64,000 bases of DNA. Source: Lolium rigidum. Its lineage: Eukaryota; Streptophyta; Magnoliopsida; Poales; Poaceae. Made by a program: the position numbers and the translations under genes. Below the pieces are notes generated by a model, which saw only the letters and a program-made list of their open reading frames with translations, ran no database searches and was not told the DNA's origin. Where the stretch lies: NCBI RefSeq assembly GCF_022539505.1, contig NC_061510.1:266237687-266301686 (forward strand), written 5' to 3'. This document shows positions 10,753-21,962 of this stretch, piece after piece (the first letter of the stretch is position 1; every line of letters starts with the position of its first letter).

Positions 10753-13485
10753 ATGATGACCCCACAAGAGCAAACCGAGATGAGAGCATACTTCGCCGAG
10801 CTAGATGCTCGAGAAGCCCATATGACACCCAAAGATAAAGCCGAGTGCCACGCATACTTCAAACACCTTGAGAGCAAGAGTGACATACCCCATGAGTCGA
10901 GTGAGGATGTTTCGATTTCTAACAACTTAACCTCTACTCCTGTTTTGTTGTCTTCCTCTTTGCTAGGTTGCTCGGAAATCGGCGACGCCATTGCCATGGA
11001 GATGAGGGACTCCACTATATGTGAGATGAGCGACTCCACTATATGTGAGATGAGTGACTCCACTATATGTGAGCTTGATGAGTGCCTCCACTTCGAGAGC
11101 ATGAGTGATACACCAAGTGAGATGAGAGTGGTAGTTGATAGGTCATGTGAGGCCATTTCAAGTTCTAACAACTTACCCTCTACCTCTAGTGTGTTTTCTT
11201 GTGTCTCATTAGGTACCATGGATGACGAGACGCCGATCATGGAGAAGATGTACATGGTGCATGAAGATGATGATATCACACCATGCTTGTTGCTTGAAGA
11301 TGAACATGGAGGCCACATGGAGCCTACCACTCCCACAACACCTACCTCATATGAGCGGGACTACAAAGGTACGTATATGGGTGTTGATGATGCCATGATC
11401 CCACTAGTGGACATGATGATTTGTGAGTGCTTGCATGAGTTGGATGACCCTATTGCTATGTCATATGCTTCTTTCACTTTCCCTTGTGATACTTGTGATG
11501 CCACCATTCTTGATCATGTGGAAGTAGTTGCTTGTGACACATTGACCATGCCATGCTATGAGTGTTTCGATTTCTATCCTATTGCTTGCAATATGTCGAA
11601 CAATTTCTCTTTCCCATGTGTTGCTTGCAATGATGATGATAATGCTTGTGTTGTGACAACTTTGATGAACAATTGCTCTTTCCATAAGTTTGTCGACAAT
11701 AATGATCAAACCTTGAACATGTTTTGTGCAAAATGCTTACAATACTCTCCCATTAATGCAACCAAAATGTTGAATACTTTCTCTTTCCAATACTTGGTTT
11801 GAAATGATGTTAATATGCTTGTAAATGAGATTGCCCCCATAGCTCTCTCAAATTTTGGAGACTTTTCCTATGTCCATGATGAGCATGTTCATGTGTTTAC
11901 CCCGCATATTCACCATATCTACTATGATGCTTTGCTTAACGCTAATGGTGATGTGCAAAAGAAATGGACCATCATGATGGATGATGTGTTCATATACCAT
12001 GCACACACGTTCTTTGCTTTGCCTATTGTGTGTGTAGGTACAAGAATGCCAATGTCAACCTCGATTGAGCACGAGTTGACAAAGAGAGCTCTTGAGAGCA
12101 TAATACAAGTAAGTACAAGATCGAACCCGGCTCTAATACCTTTCCCATGCTTTGCATTGAACATGCCAAACAATTTCTCTTTCTTATGGTTCTTTTGCAA
12201 GCATGATGATGTGATTCTTGCCGTTGGTGTTGCCTCAAACAAGTTGACCAATTTCTCTTTCATTTGGTTTGTTGGCACGCACGGTTGTGCAAATTTTTAC
12301 TTGATGGACTTTTTGGATGATATGTTGTGTGTTGCAACAAATATGAGGACCAATTTCTCTTTCCAATGGTTTGTGTGCACACATGTTGATGATATTTTGG
12401 ACACTCTTCCGTATGTGTTTTTGCCAAATTCTCCACTTAGTGCTTCAAGGATGTTGAACAATTTCTCTTTCCGATGCCTTGAATGCAATAATGCACATGA
12501 GTTTCTACAAGAGATGGACATCATAGTCGTCTCACAATTTGGAGTTTTTGTGTTTCCATATTTGGAAGATGTTGAAATGGAGTACTTACACATTGACCTT
12601 GCACATGCATTATTCTTGATAAATTTGTGTTGTGCTAACGGTGTTGTGAACATGAAAGGACATGTCATCGATGGTGTGCTCCAATATCACACACAAACTT
12701 ACTTTGCTTGGTCTTTGTTGTGTGAAGGTACAAGTGACTTGTGGATGAGCGTCAACGAATGGGTTCAACCCCACACTTCGACTACACAAGATCTCTCCAT
12801 GAGAGCACATCGACATCTTGCTAAGGTGACCTCCTTCTACTTGTGCTCTTTTGCTAAACCCGTGGAACATTGGCTATGCTTTGAGTGTTGCTTGGCTTTT
12901 CTTGTGCTATTGATTGGGCTCTTGACAAGTGAAGCGACATTCAAGCGTGGTTGTCATCTACCTCCTATACACATTCACGAAGAGCTATCATCGAGGACGA
13001 CTCTTTTTCAAGTGGGGGTAGATGATACGGGGCGACCTTCGGTCTCCACCGCATCATGTGCGTCAACGCCGACACGTCACACAAAGGTGGATCTTCTCCT
13101 TTATGCGTGCCTACAATTGTCTCTCATGAATGGTATGCTACTTCATCCTCCTTCATATGACCATGATAGGAACACATCGCCAAGTACGGAGGAAGTGGAA
13201 GACACCATGGAGGCTCGAGGACTCAAGGCCGAGGTCGAGGAAGCATGGAAGAGAACGTTGAGGATAAGGAGACGCGCCAGGAAGACCGGCACTGCCGCAC
13301 CGCCACTACGCCTGAGGACGACGGCACTGCCGCCCTACCTGCGCCGGCCCTATCGGCCTACCCGTGCCGGCCCCGACGCCCCACCGCAAAGAGCATCAAA
13401 TCTGAACCCTTTATCCCTTTGTATGCCTAAACTACCCCTCCTTTGGTGGCTCCCTATATATAGGCTCCCACCTCCCCCTTCATGA
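10753..13485 (+). pseudogene. Family O long unknown ORF with NFSF/Cys repeats, one in-frame stop
   Basis: A single frame of 910 codons, interrupted by one TGA at 11800-11802. The older outer copy has TGC (Cys) there, so this is a recent point mutation. The protein starts MMTPQEQTEMRAYFAELDAR, has three STICE-type 9-residue repeats (about 11022-11075), an acidic part, then a degenerate repeat built on [NT]NFSF followed by aromatic and Cys residues. Copies begin near 11597, 11668 (NCSF), 11773, 12168, 12247, 12349 and 12457. A hydrophobic stretch (FLVLLIGLL) follows at about 12900. The end, ELSSRTTLFQ, resembles the tail of gypsy pol and continues 463 nt into the 3' LTR. I recognise no catalytic motif and no gag domain. 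It lies where gag-pol should be. The function is unknown. Confidence 0.75.
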
Positions 13486-13885
13486 GGTTAGAGTTGAACT
13501 TGAGAGAACCTAGGCTTATGCCTCCACCATCCCTTTGGGATTAGGGAAATCCCCTCCTTAGATTTACCCAAATCTATTGTACAAGGCACTCCTTATATGA
13601 TTAGTCTCTCATACTTGTGATTCTACCACCGGTCTCTCACTCGTATGATTCTACCGATCGTATACCGATCTTCCTCTCGGGGATTCTACCGCGTGTCTTT
13701 CTCTTGAGAGATTCTATCGGGATAGTGGTTCGGGCTATCGGGAGTAAACCGAATTGTATCGGGTTGGTGTGCGTTTGGGTATGTTCATCGTGTTCTTCGC
13801 CGTGTTCTTCGTGTTCTTCCTCTCCCCGCCTTTCCCTCGGTCAATTCGTGAGATCGGGCAACCCACGTGGCCGTAGGCCTCATCA
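13023..13885 (+). repeat. 3' LTR of element 3
   Basis: Same start TGATACGGGGCGACC as the 5' LTR, ending GGCCTCATCA at 13885, then TGATA. It is preceded by the purine tract AGTGGGGGTAGA (13011-13022). Confidence 0.92.
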
Positions 13886-13890
13886 TGATA

Positions 13891-15407
13891 GGTCATGTGA
13901 GGCCATTTTAAGTTCTAACAACTTACCCTCTACCTCTAGTGTGTTCTCTCGTGTCTCATTAGGTACCATGGATGACGAGACGCCGATCATGGAGAAGATG
14001 TACATGGTGCATGAAGATGATGATATCACACCATGCTTGATTGAAGATGAACATGGAGGCCACATGGAGCCTACCACTTCCACAACACCTACCTCATATG
14101 AGCGGGACTACAAAGGTACCTATATGGGTGTTGATGATTCCATGATCCCACTAGTGGACATGATGATTTGTGAGTGCTTGCATGAGTTGGATGACCCTAT
14201 TGCTATGTCATATGCTTCTTTCACTTTCCCTTGTGATACTTGTGATGCCACCATTCTTGATCATGTGGAAGTAGTTGCTTGTGACACATTGACCATGCCA
14301 TGCTATGAGTGTTTCGATTTCTATCCTATTGCTTGCAATATGTCGAACAATTTCTCTTTCCCATGTGTTGCTTGCAATGATGATGATAATTCTTGTGTTG
14401 TGACAACTTTGATGAACAATTGCTCTTTCCATAAGTTTGTCGACAATAATGATCAAACCTTGAACATGTTTTGTGCAAAATGCTTACAATACTCTCCCAT
14501 TAATGCAACCAAAATGTTGAATACTTTCTCTTTCCAATGCTTAGTTTGCAATGATGTTAATATGCTTGTAAATGAGATTGCCCCCATAGCTCTCTCAAAT
14601 TTTGGAGACTTTTCCTATGTCCATGATGAGCATGTTCATGTGTTTACCCCGCATATTCACCATATCTACTATGATGCTTTGCTTAACGCTAATGGTGATG
14701 TGCAAAAGAAATGGACCATCATGATGGATGATGTGTTCATATACCATGCACACACGTTCTTTGCTTTGCCTATTGTGTGTGTAGGTACAAGAATGCCAAT
14801 GTCAACCTCGATTGAGCACGAGTTGACAAAGAGAGCTCTTGAGAGCATAATACAAGTAAGTACAAGATCGAACCCGGCTCTAATACCTTTCCCATGCTTT
14901 GCATTGAACATGCCAAACAATTTCTCTTTCTTATGGTTCTTTTGCAAGCATGATGATGTGATTCTTACCGTTGGTGTTGCCTCAAACACGTTGACCAATT
15001 TCTCTTTCATTTGGTTTGTTGGCACGCACGGTTGTGCAAATTTTTACTTGATGAAATTTTTGGATGATATGTTGTGTGTTGCAACAAATATGAGGACCAA
15101 TTTCTCTTTCCAATGGTTTGTGTGCACACATGTTGATGATATTTTGGACACTCTTCCGTATGTGTTTTTGCCAAATTGTCCACTTAGTGCTTCAAGGATG
15201 TTGAACAATTTCTCTTTCCGATGCCTTGAATGCAATAATGCACATGAGTTTCTACATGAGATGGACATCATAGTCGTCTCACAATTTGGAGTTTTTGTGT
15301 TTCCGTATTTGGAAGATGTTGAAATGGAGTTCTTACACATTGACCTTGCACATGCATTATTCTTGATAAATTTGTGTTGTGCTAACGGTGTTGTGAACAT
15401 GAAATGA
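13891..15407 (+). pseudogene. Family O unknown ORF, 3' part of the outer copy
   Basis: It continues the ORF that starts at 7498, after removal of element 3. It is nearly identical to about 11142-12658 of element 3. It has Cys where element 3 has the TGA at 11800, but it gained its own TGA at 15405-15407 (AAATGA against AAAGGA in element 3). Coding similarity continues to 15476, encoding YHTQTYFAWSLLCEGT, where element X interrupts it. The missing continuation (SDLWMSVNEWVQP...) is found inverted at 60271. Confidence 0.82.
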
Positions 15408-15481
15408 CATGTCATCGATGATGTGCTCCAATATCACACACAAACATACTTTGCTTGGTCTTTGTTGTGTGAAGGTACAAG

Positions 15482-15865
15482 TGTAACGACCCGGAAAAAC
15501 CCAATATTAGATTTTTCTCCGCTGCTTGTTTTTCCGTGTCGTTTCAAGTTCATCATGGCATATGCATCATATCATTCATGTTTTCAACAAAATAAAATTA
15601 TTTTTTAAACCCTGGTTATTTTATTTTACCCTCTCATATGGTTTTTATAATAAACCTCCTCTTGTCCTTTTCATTCAACAAAACCTAAACCCTAACCCCT
15701 CTCTTGGCCCTCTCTCTCTCCATGGCCCATCTCCTCTCTCACTCCCTTTTTTTTTCCGGCGGCCCAAGCCAGCTGCCAGCCCACCTCCTCTCCAGCCACC
15801 TGCCCATACCTCTTCGTACTAAGACCAAGTCTTCCTCTTCTCCTTTTCTTCCCACGAGAGTCACA
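15482..15865 (+). repeat. Element X, 5' LTR with a large internal deletion
   Basis: It starts TGTAACGACCCGGAAAAACC at 15482, directly after ACAAG (15477-15481), and ends TCACA at 15865, before a primer site. Its first roughly 375 bp match the start of the 3418-bp LTR at 63689-60272 (reverse strand). The LTR then jumps from CACGAGAG to TCACA, so about 3 kb of the long LTR is missing here. Confidence 0.75.
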
Positions 15866-15868
15866 AGT

Positions 15869-15880
15869 TGGTATCAGAGC
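15869..15880 (+). promoter_or_regulatory. tRNA primer-binding site of element X
   Basis: TGGTATCAGAGC, three bases after the LTR end, matches the 3' end of initiator methionine tRNA. About 140 bp of leader follow before the gap. No coding sequence of X is visible on this side. Confidence 0.8.
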
Positions 15881-16019
15881 TCAGGTTGTCGATACCCCAC
15901 TAGTCCAGCATGTAGGATAACCTTGCCAACGGACGTTGTTGTGGCCAGTGTCAAAACCTATTTTCTAAAATTCGTTGGATAGATCTGATTAGCTCTGATT
16001 TTCTCCTTATCCCTATTCT

Positions 16020-16119
16020 NNNNNNNNNNNNNNNNNNNNNNNNNNNNNNNNNNNNNNNNNNNNNNNNNNNNNNNNNNNNNNNNNNNNNNNNNNNNNNNNN
16101 NNNNNNNNNNNNNNNNNNN
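16020..16119. other. Assembly gap of 100 N
   Basis: Exactly 100 undetermined bases, the usual placeholder for a gap of unknown size. The left flank is the leader of element X and the right flank is the leader of an Athila-like element, so the two sides are not continuous parts of one element. Confidence 0.99.
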
Positions 16120-16263
16120 TTGTTTGCTGCATTATATCAAAACACAAAAAAAATAGTTGCTAGTTTTACTTTATTTACTGTCTTGCACTCTATATCAAAA
16201 ACACAAAAAAATTAGTTTACTTGCATTTACTTTATTTAGTTTTCTTTATTTACTACTGCTAAA

Positions 16264-18378
16264 ATGGCCAACCCTGAAAATACTAAGTTGTGTGACTTCA
16301 CTAGCACAAATAATAATGATTTCTTATGCACACCTATTGCTCCACCTGCTACTACAGCAGAATTCATTGAAATTAAACCTGCTTTACTTAATCTTGTCAT
16401 GAGAGAGCAATTTTCTGGTGTTAGTTCCGATGATGCTGCTGCCCATCTCAATAATTTTGTTGAATTGTGTGAAATGCAAAAGTATAAAGATGTAGATGGT
16501 GACATTATAAAATTAAAATTGTTCCCTTTCTCATTAAGAGGAAGAGCTAAAGATTGGTTGCTATCTCTGCCTAAGAATAGTATTGATTCATGGACTAAAT
16601 GCAAGGATGCTTTTATTGGTAGATATTATCCCCCTGCTAAAATTATATCTTTGAGGAGTAGCATAATGAATTTTAAACAATTGGATAATGAACATGTTGC
16701 TCAAGCTTGGGAAAGAATGAAATCTCTAGTTAAAAATTGCCCAACCCATGGATCGACTACTTGGATGATCATCCAAACCTTCTATGCGGGACTAAATTTT
16801 TCTTCGCGGAATTTATTGGATTCAGCTGCTGGAGGTACCTTTATGTCCATCACTCTTGGTGAAGCAACAAAGCTCCTTGATAATATGATGGTTAATTACT
16901 CTGAATGGCATACGGAAAGAGCTCCACAAGGTAAGAAGGTAAATTCTGTTGAAGAATCCTCTTCCTTGAATGATAAGGTTGATGCTATTATGTCTATGCT
17001 TGCGAATGATAGGACTAATGTTGATCCTAATAATGTTCCATTAGCTTCATTGGTTGCCCAAGAAGAACATGTTGATGTAAACTTCATTAAAAACAATAAT
17101 TTCAACAACAATGCTTATCGGAACAATTCTAGTAATAACTATAGGCCATATCCTTATAATAATGGTAACGGTTATGCTAATTCTTATGGGAATTCTTACA
17201 ACAATAATAGGAATACACCCCCTGGACTTGAAGCCATACTTAAAGAATTTATTAGTACACAAACTGCCTTTAACAAATCTGTTGAGGAAAAGCTCAATAA
17301 AATTGATATTCTTGTTTCTAGAGTTGATAGTCTTGCCTCTGATGTTGATCTTTTGAAATCGAAAGTTATGCCTAATAGGGATATTGAAAATAAAATTTTT
17401 ACTACAGCAAATGCCATCCAAGTTAGAATTAATGAGAATATAAGATTAATGGCTGAACTGCGAGCTAGGTGGGATAGAGAAGAAAATGAAAAACTAGCTA
17501 AAAAGGAAAATGTAGCTAAAGTTTGGACAATTACCACCACTAGCAATGCTAATGATTCACATGTTGCTGCACCTCCTACTGTCAATGGTAAAATAATTGG
17601 TGTTGGCAATGCTTCTACTCCAAGTGCAAAGCGCGCAAAATTACCTGAAACTGCTAAAACTGCTGAAACTGCTTGTGATAAAACTGCTGAAATTTTTTCC
17701 AACCTTGGGGATGATAATCCCATTGCTTTAGATTGTAATGATTTAGATTTTGATGATTGCCACATCTCTAAAGTTATAAAGTTCTTACAAAAACTTGCTA
17801 AAAGTCCTAATGCTAGCGCTATAAACTTGGCTTTCACAAAACATATTACAAATGCTCTCATAAAAGCTAGAGAAGAGAAACTAAAACTTGAAACTTCTAT
17901 TCCTAGAAAGCTAGAGGATGGTTGGGAGCCCATCATTAAAATGAGAGTCAAAGATTTTGATTGTAATGCTTTATGTGATCTTGGTGCAAGTATTTCTGTT
18001 ATGCCTAAAAAAGTCTATGATATGCTTGACTTGCCACCATTGAAAAATTGTTATTTGGATGTTAATCTCGCCGATAATGCTAAAAAGAAACCTTTGGGGA
18101 AAGTTGATAATGTTCATATTATGGTTAACAATAACCTTGTCCCCGTTGATTTTGTTGTCTTGGATATTGAATGCAATGCATCTTGCCCCATTATATTGGG
18201 AAGACCTTTTCTTCGAACCGTTGGTGCTACTATTGATATGAAGGAAGGTAATATTAAATATCAATTTCCTCTCAAGAAAGGTATGGAACACTTCCCTAGA
18301 AAGAGAATGAACGTACCTTATGATTCTATCATTAGAACAAATCATGATGTTGATGCTTCGTCTCTTGATGTTACTTGA
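16264..18378 (+). CDS. Athila-like gag-protease polyprotein
   Basis: An intact ORF of 704 codons. It would supply the capsid protein that packages retrotransposon RNA, and the aspartic protease that cuts the polyprotein, in cytoplasmic particles. Residues about 60-190 form a retrotransposon gag domain (FPFSLRGRAKDWLLSLP, FIGRYYPPAK, QAWERMKSLVKNCP). An Asn/Tyr-rich linker lies at about 280-320, and a heptad-like segment with repeated Leu/Val at about 325-375. The protease is at about 560-670, with LCDLGASISVMP as the active-site region near residue 570 and IILGRPFLRT near 642. There is no zinc knuckle. The start is chosen because ATG at 16264 follows stop-rich AT-rich leader and gives MANPENTKLCDF. 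No pol follows, unlike a full Athila element. The open frame suggests a young element or selection on gag. Confidence 0.9.
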   Translation: MANPENTKLCDFTSTNNNDFLCTPIAPPATTAEFIEIKPALLNLVMREQFSGVSSDDAAAHLNNFVELCEMQKYKDVDGDIIKLKLFPFSLRGRAKDWLLSLPKNSIDSWTKCKDAFIGRYYPPAKIISLRSSIMNFKQLDNEHVAQAWERMKSLVKNCPTHGSTTWMIIQTFYAGLNFSSRNLLDSAAGGTFMSITLGEATKLLDNMMVNYSEWHTERAPQGKKVNSVEESSSLNDKVDAIMSMLANDRTNVDPNNVPLASLVAQEEHVDVNFIKNNNFNNNAYRNNSSNNYRPYPYNNGNGYANSYGNSYNNNRNTPPGLEAILKEFISTQTAFNKSVEEKLNKIDILVSRVDSLASDVDLLKSKVMPNRDIENKIFTTANAIQVRINENIRLMAELRARWDREENEKLAKKENVAKVWTITTTSNANDSHVAAPPTVNGKIIGVGNASTPSAKRAKLPETAKTAETACDKTAEIFSNLGDDNPIALDCNDLDFDDCHISKVIKFLQKLAKSPNASAINLAFTKHITNALIKAREEKLKLETSIPRKLEDGWEPIIKMRVKDFDCNALCDLGASISVMPKKVYDMLDLPPLKNCYLDVNLADNAKKKPLGKVDNVHIMVNNNLVPVDFVVLDIECNASCPIILGRPFLRTVGATIDMKEGNIKYQFPLKKGMEHFPRKRMNVPYDSIIRTNHDVDASSLDVT

Positions 18379-20949
18379 GATACACTTTCTGCGCCTAGCT
18401 GAAAGGCGTTAAAGAAAAGCGCTTATGGGAAACAACCCATGTTTTTACTACAGTATTTTTGTTTTATATTTGTGTCTTGGAAGTTGTTTACTACTGTAGC
18501 AACCTCTCCTTATCTTAGTTTTATGTTTTGTTGTGCCAAGTAAAGTCTTTGATAGAAAAGTAAGTACTAGATTTGGATTACTGCGCAGTTCCAGATTTCT
18601 TTGCTGTCACGAATCTGGGTCTATCTCCCTGTAGGTATCTCAGAAAATTAAGCCAATTTACGAGCATGATCCTCAGATATGTACGCAACTTTCATTCAAT
18701 TTGAGCATTTTCGTTTGAGCAAGTCTGGTGGCCTAATAAAATCCATCTTTACGGACTGTTCTGTTTTGACAGATTCTGTCTTTTATTTCGCATTGCCTCT
18801 TTTGCTATGTTGGATGAATTTCTTTGATCCATTAATGTCCAGTAGCTTTATGCAATGTCCAGAAGTGTTAAGAATGATTGTGTCACCTCTGAACATGTGA
18901 ATTTTTATTATGCACTAACCCTCTAATGAGTTGTTTCGAGTTTGGTGTGGAGGAAGTTTTCAAGGATCAAGAGAGGAGTATGATGCAATATGATCAAGGA
19001 GAGTGAAAACTCTAAGCTTGGGGATGCCCGGTGGTTCACCCCTGCATATTCTAAGAAGACTCAAGCGTCTAAGCTTGGGGATGCCCAAGGCATCCCCTTC
19101 TTCATCGACAACATTATCAGGTTCCTCCCCTGAAACTATATTTTTATTCCGTCACATCTTATGCACTTTGCTTGGAGCGTCGGTTTGTTTTTGTTTTTTG
19201 TTTTGTTTGAATAAAATGGATCCTAGCATTCACTTTGTGGGAGAGAGACACGCTCCGCAGTAGCATATGGACAAATATGTCCTTAGGCTCTACTCATAGT
19301 ATTCATGGCGAAGTTTCATCTTCGTTAAATTGTTATATGGTTGGAATTGGAAAATACTACATGTAGTAATTCTAAAATGTCTTGGATAATTTGATACTTG
19401 GCAATTGTTGTGCTCATGTTTAAGCTCTTGCATCATATACTTTGCACCCATTAATGAAGAAATACTTAGAGCTTGCTAATTTGGTTTGCATATTTGGTTT
19501 CTCTAGAGTCTAGATAACATCTAGTATTGAGTTTTGAACAACAAGGAAGACGGTATGGAGTCTTATAATGTTTACAATATGTCTTTTATGTGAGTTTTGC
19601 TGTACCGTTCATCCTTGTGTTTGTTTCAAATAACCTTGCTAGCCTAAACCTTGTATCGAGAGGGAATACTTCTCATGCATCCCAAATACTTGAGCCAACC
19701 ACTATGCCATTTGTGTCCACCATACCTACCTACTACATGGTATTTATCCGCCATTCCAAAGTAAATTGCTTGAGTGCTACCTTTAAAATTCCATCATTCA
19801 CCTTTGCAATATATAGATCATGGGACAAATAGCTTAAAAACTATTGTGGTATTGAATATGTACTTATGCACTTTATCTCTTATTAAGTTGCTTGTTGTGC
19901 GATAACCATGCTTCTGGGGACGCCGTCAACTATTCCTTGTTGAATATCATGTGAGTTGCTATGCATGTCCGTCTTGTCTGAAGTAAGAGAGATCTACCAC
20001 CTTCATGGTTGGAGCATGCATATTGTTAGAGAAGAACTTTGGGCCGCTAACTAAAGCCATGATTCATGGTGGAAGTTTCAGTTTTGGACATATATCCTCA
20101 ATCTCATATGAGAATAATAATTGTTGCCACATGCTTATGCATTAAAGAGGAGTCCATTATCTGTTGTCTATGTTGTCCCGGTATGGATGTCTAAGTTGAG
20201 AATAATCAAAAGCGAGAAATCCAAAATGCGAGCTTTCTCCTTAGACCTTTGTACAGGCGGCATGGAGGTACCCCATTGTGACACTTGGTTAAAACATGTG
20301 CATTGCAAAGATCCGGTAGTCCAAGCTAATTAGGACAAGGTGCGGGCACTATTAGTATACTATGCATGAGACTTGCAACTTGTAAGATATAACTTACATA
20401 ACTCATATGCTTTATTACTACCGTTGACAAAATTGTTTCATGTTTTCAAAATAAAAGCTCTAGCACAAATATAGCAATCGATGCTTTCCTCTTCGAAGGA
20501 CCATTCTTTTACTTTTATGTTGAGTCAGTTCACCTATCTCTCTCCACCTCAAGAAGCAAACACTTGTGTGAACTGTGCATTGATTCCTACATATTTGCAT
20601 ATTGTACTTGTTATATTACTCTATGTTGACAATTATCCATGAGATATACATGTTATAAGTTGAAAGCAACCGCTGAAACTTAATCTTCCTTTGTGTTGCT
20701 TCAATGCCTTTACTTTGATTTATTGCTTTATGAGTTAACTCTTATGCAAGACTTATTAATGCTTGTCTTGAAGTACTATTCATGAAAAGTCCTTGCTTTA
20801 TGATTCACTTGTTTACTCATTTCATTACCATTGTTTTGATCGCTGCATCCACTACATATGTTTACAAATAGTATGATCAAGGTTATGATGGCATATCACT
20901 TCAGAAATTATCTTTGTTATCGTTTTACTCGCTCGGGACGAGCAGTAAC
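18379..20949 (+). other. Athila-like 3' noncoding region in place of pol and env
   Basis: About 2.6 kb with no ORF above 86 codons that looks real. Right after the stop are two small stem-loops: CGCC/GGCG at 18392-18408 and ATGGG/CCCAT at 18425-18440. The sequence TAAGCTTGGGGATGC, identical to the purine tract beside the LTR, occurs at 19013-19027 and 19070-19084. Confidence 0.75.
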
Positions 20950-20965
20950 TAAGCTTGGGGATGCT
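20950..20965 (+). promoter_or_regulatory. Polypurine tract of the Athila-like element
   Basis: TAAGCTTGGGGATGC plus one T lies directly before the LTR start TGATACGTCTCC. It is the expected plus-strand primer. Two further exact copies lie upstream at 19013 and 19070. Confidence 0.8.
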
Positions 20966-21962
20966 TGATACGTCTCCGACGTATCGATAATTTCTTATGT
21001 TCTATGCCATATTATTGATGATACCTACATGTTTTATGCACACTTTATGTCATATTCGTGCATTTTCACGGAACTAACCTATTAACAAGATGCCGAAGTG
21101 CCGGCTCTGTTTTCTCGCTGTTTTTGGTTTCGTAAATCCTAGTAACGAAATATTCTCGGAATTGGACGAAACGAAGACCCAGGGGCCTATTTTTCCACGG
21201 AGCTTCCAGAAGACCGAGGAGCATACGAAGTGGGGCCACGAGGTGGCGACAACACATGGCGGCGCGGCCAAGGGGGGGCCCGCGCCGCCCTATGGTGTGG
21301 GCCCCTCGTCAGGCCCCCGACTCTGCCCTTCCGCCTACTTAAAGCCTCCGTCGCGAAACCCTGATGCGAAAAACCACGATACGGAAAACCTTACTGAGAC
21401 GCCGCCGCCGCCGATCCCATCTCGGGGGATTCTGGAGATCTCATCCGGCACCCTGCCGGAGAGGGGATTCATCTCCCGGAGGACTCTACACCGCCATGGT
21501 CGCCTCCGGAGTGATGAGTGAGTAGTTCACCCCTGGACTATGGGTCCATAGCAGTAGCTAGATGGTTGTCTTCTCCTCATTGTGCTTCATTGTTGGATCT
21601 TGTGAGCTGCCTAACATGATCAAGATCATCTATCCGTAATACTCTATGTTGTGTTTGTCGGGATCCGATGGATAGAGAATACCATTTCATGTTAATTATC
21701 AAGTTATTACATATGTGTTGTTTATGATCTTGCATGCTCTCCGTTACTAGTAGAGGCTCGGCCAAGTTTTTGCTTTTAACTCCAAGAGGGAGTATTTATG
21801 CTCGATAGTGGGTTCATGCCCGCATTGACACCGGGACAGTGACAGAAAGTTCTAAGGTTGTGTTGTGCTGTTGCCACTAGGTATAAAACATTGGCGCTAT
21901 GTCCGAGGATGTAGTTGTTGATTACATTACGCACCATACTTAATGCAATTGTCTGTTGTTAG
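20966..21962 (+). repeat. Athila-like 3' LTR, first part
   Basis: It starts TGATACGTCTCCGACGTATC and runs to the target duplication GTTAG (21958-21962) of element E. A GC-rich transcribed-looking part (about 21240-21500) follows a plausible start region. The rest of the LTR is at 28984-29582. Together they give about 1.6 kb. Confidence 0.88.

Larger units (their letters stand above)
7859..13885 (+). mobile_element. Element 3: complete non-autonomous LTR retrotransposon of family O
   Basis: An element of 6027 bp with LTRs 7859-8712 and 13023-13885, TG...TA/CA ends, primer site at 8715, purine tract at 13011-13022, and perfect target duplication TGATA (7854-7858, 13886-13890). It inserted into an older copy of its own family, because the sequences on either side (to 7853 and from 13891) join to match its interior at about 11110-11140. 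It has no RT, RNase H or integrase. It carries one long unknown ORF whose end resembles the tail of gypsy pol and runs into the 3' LTR. Confidence 0.93.
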
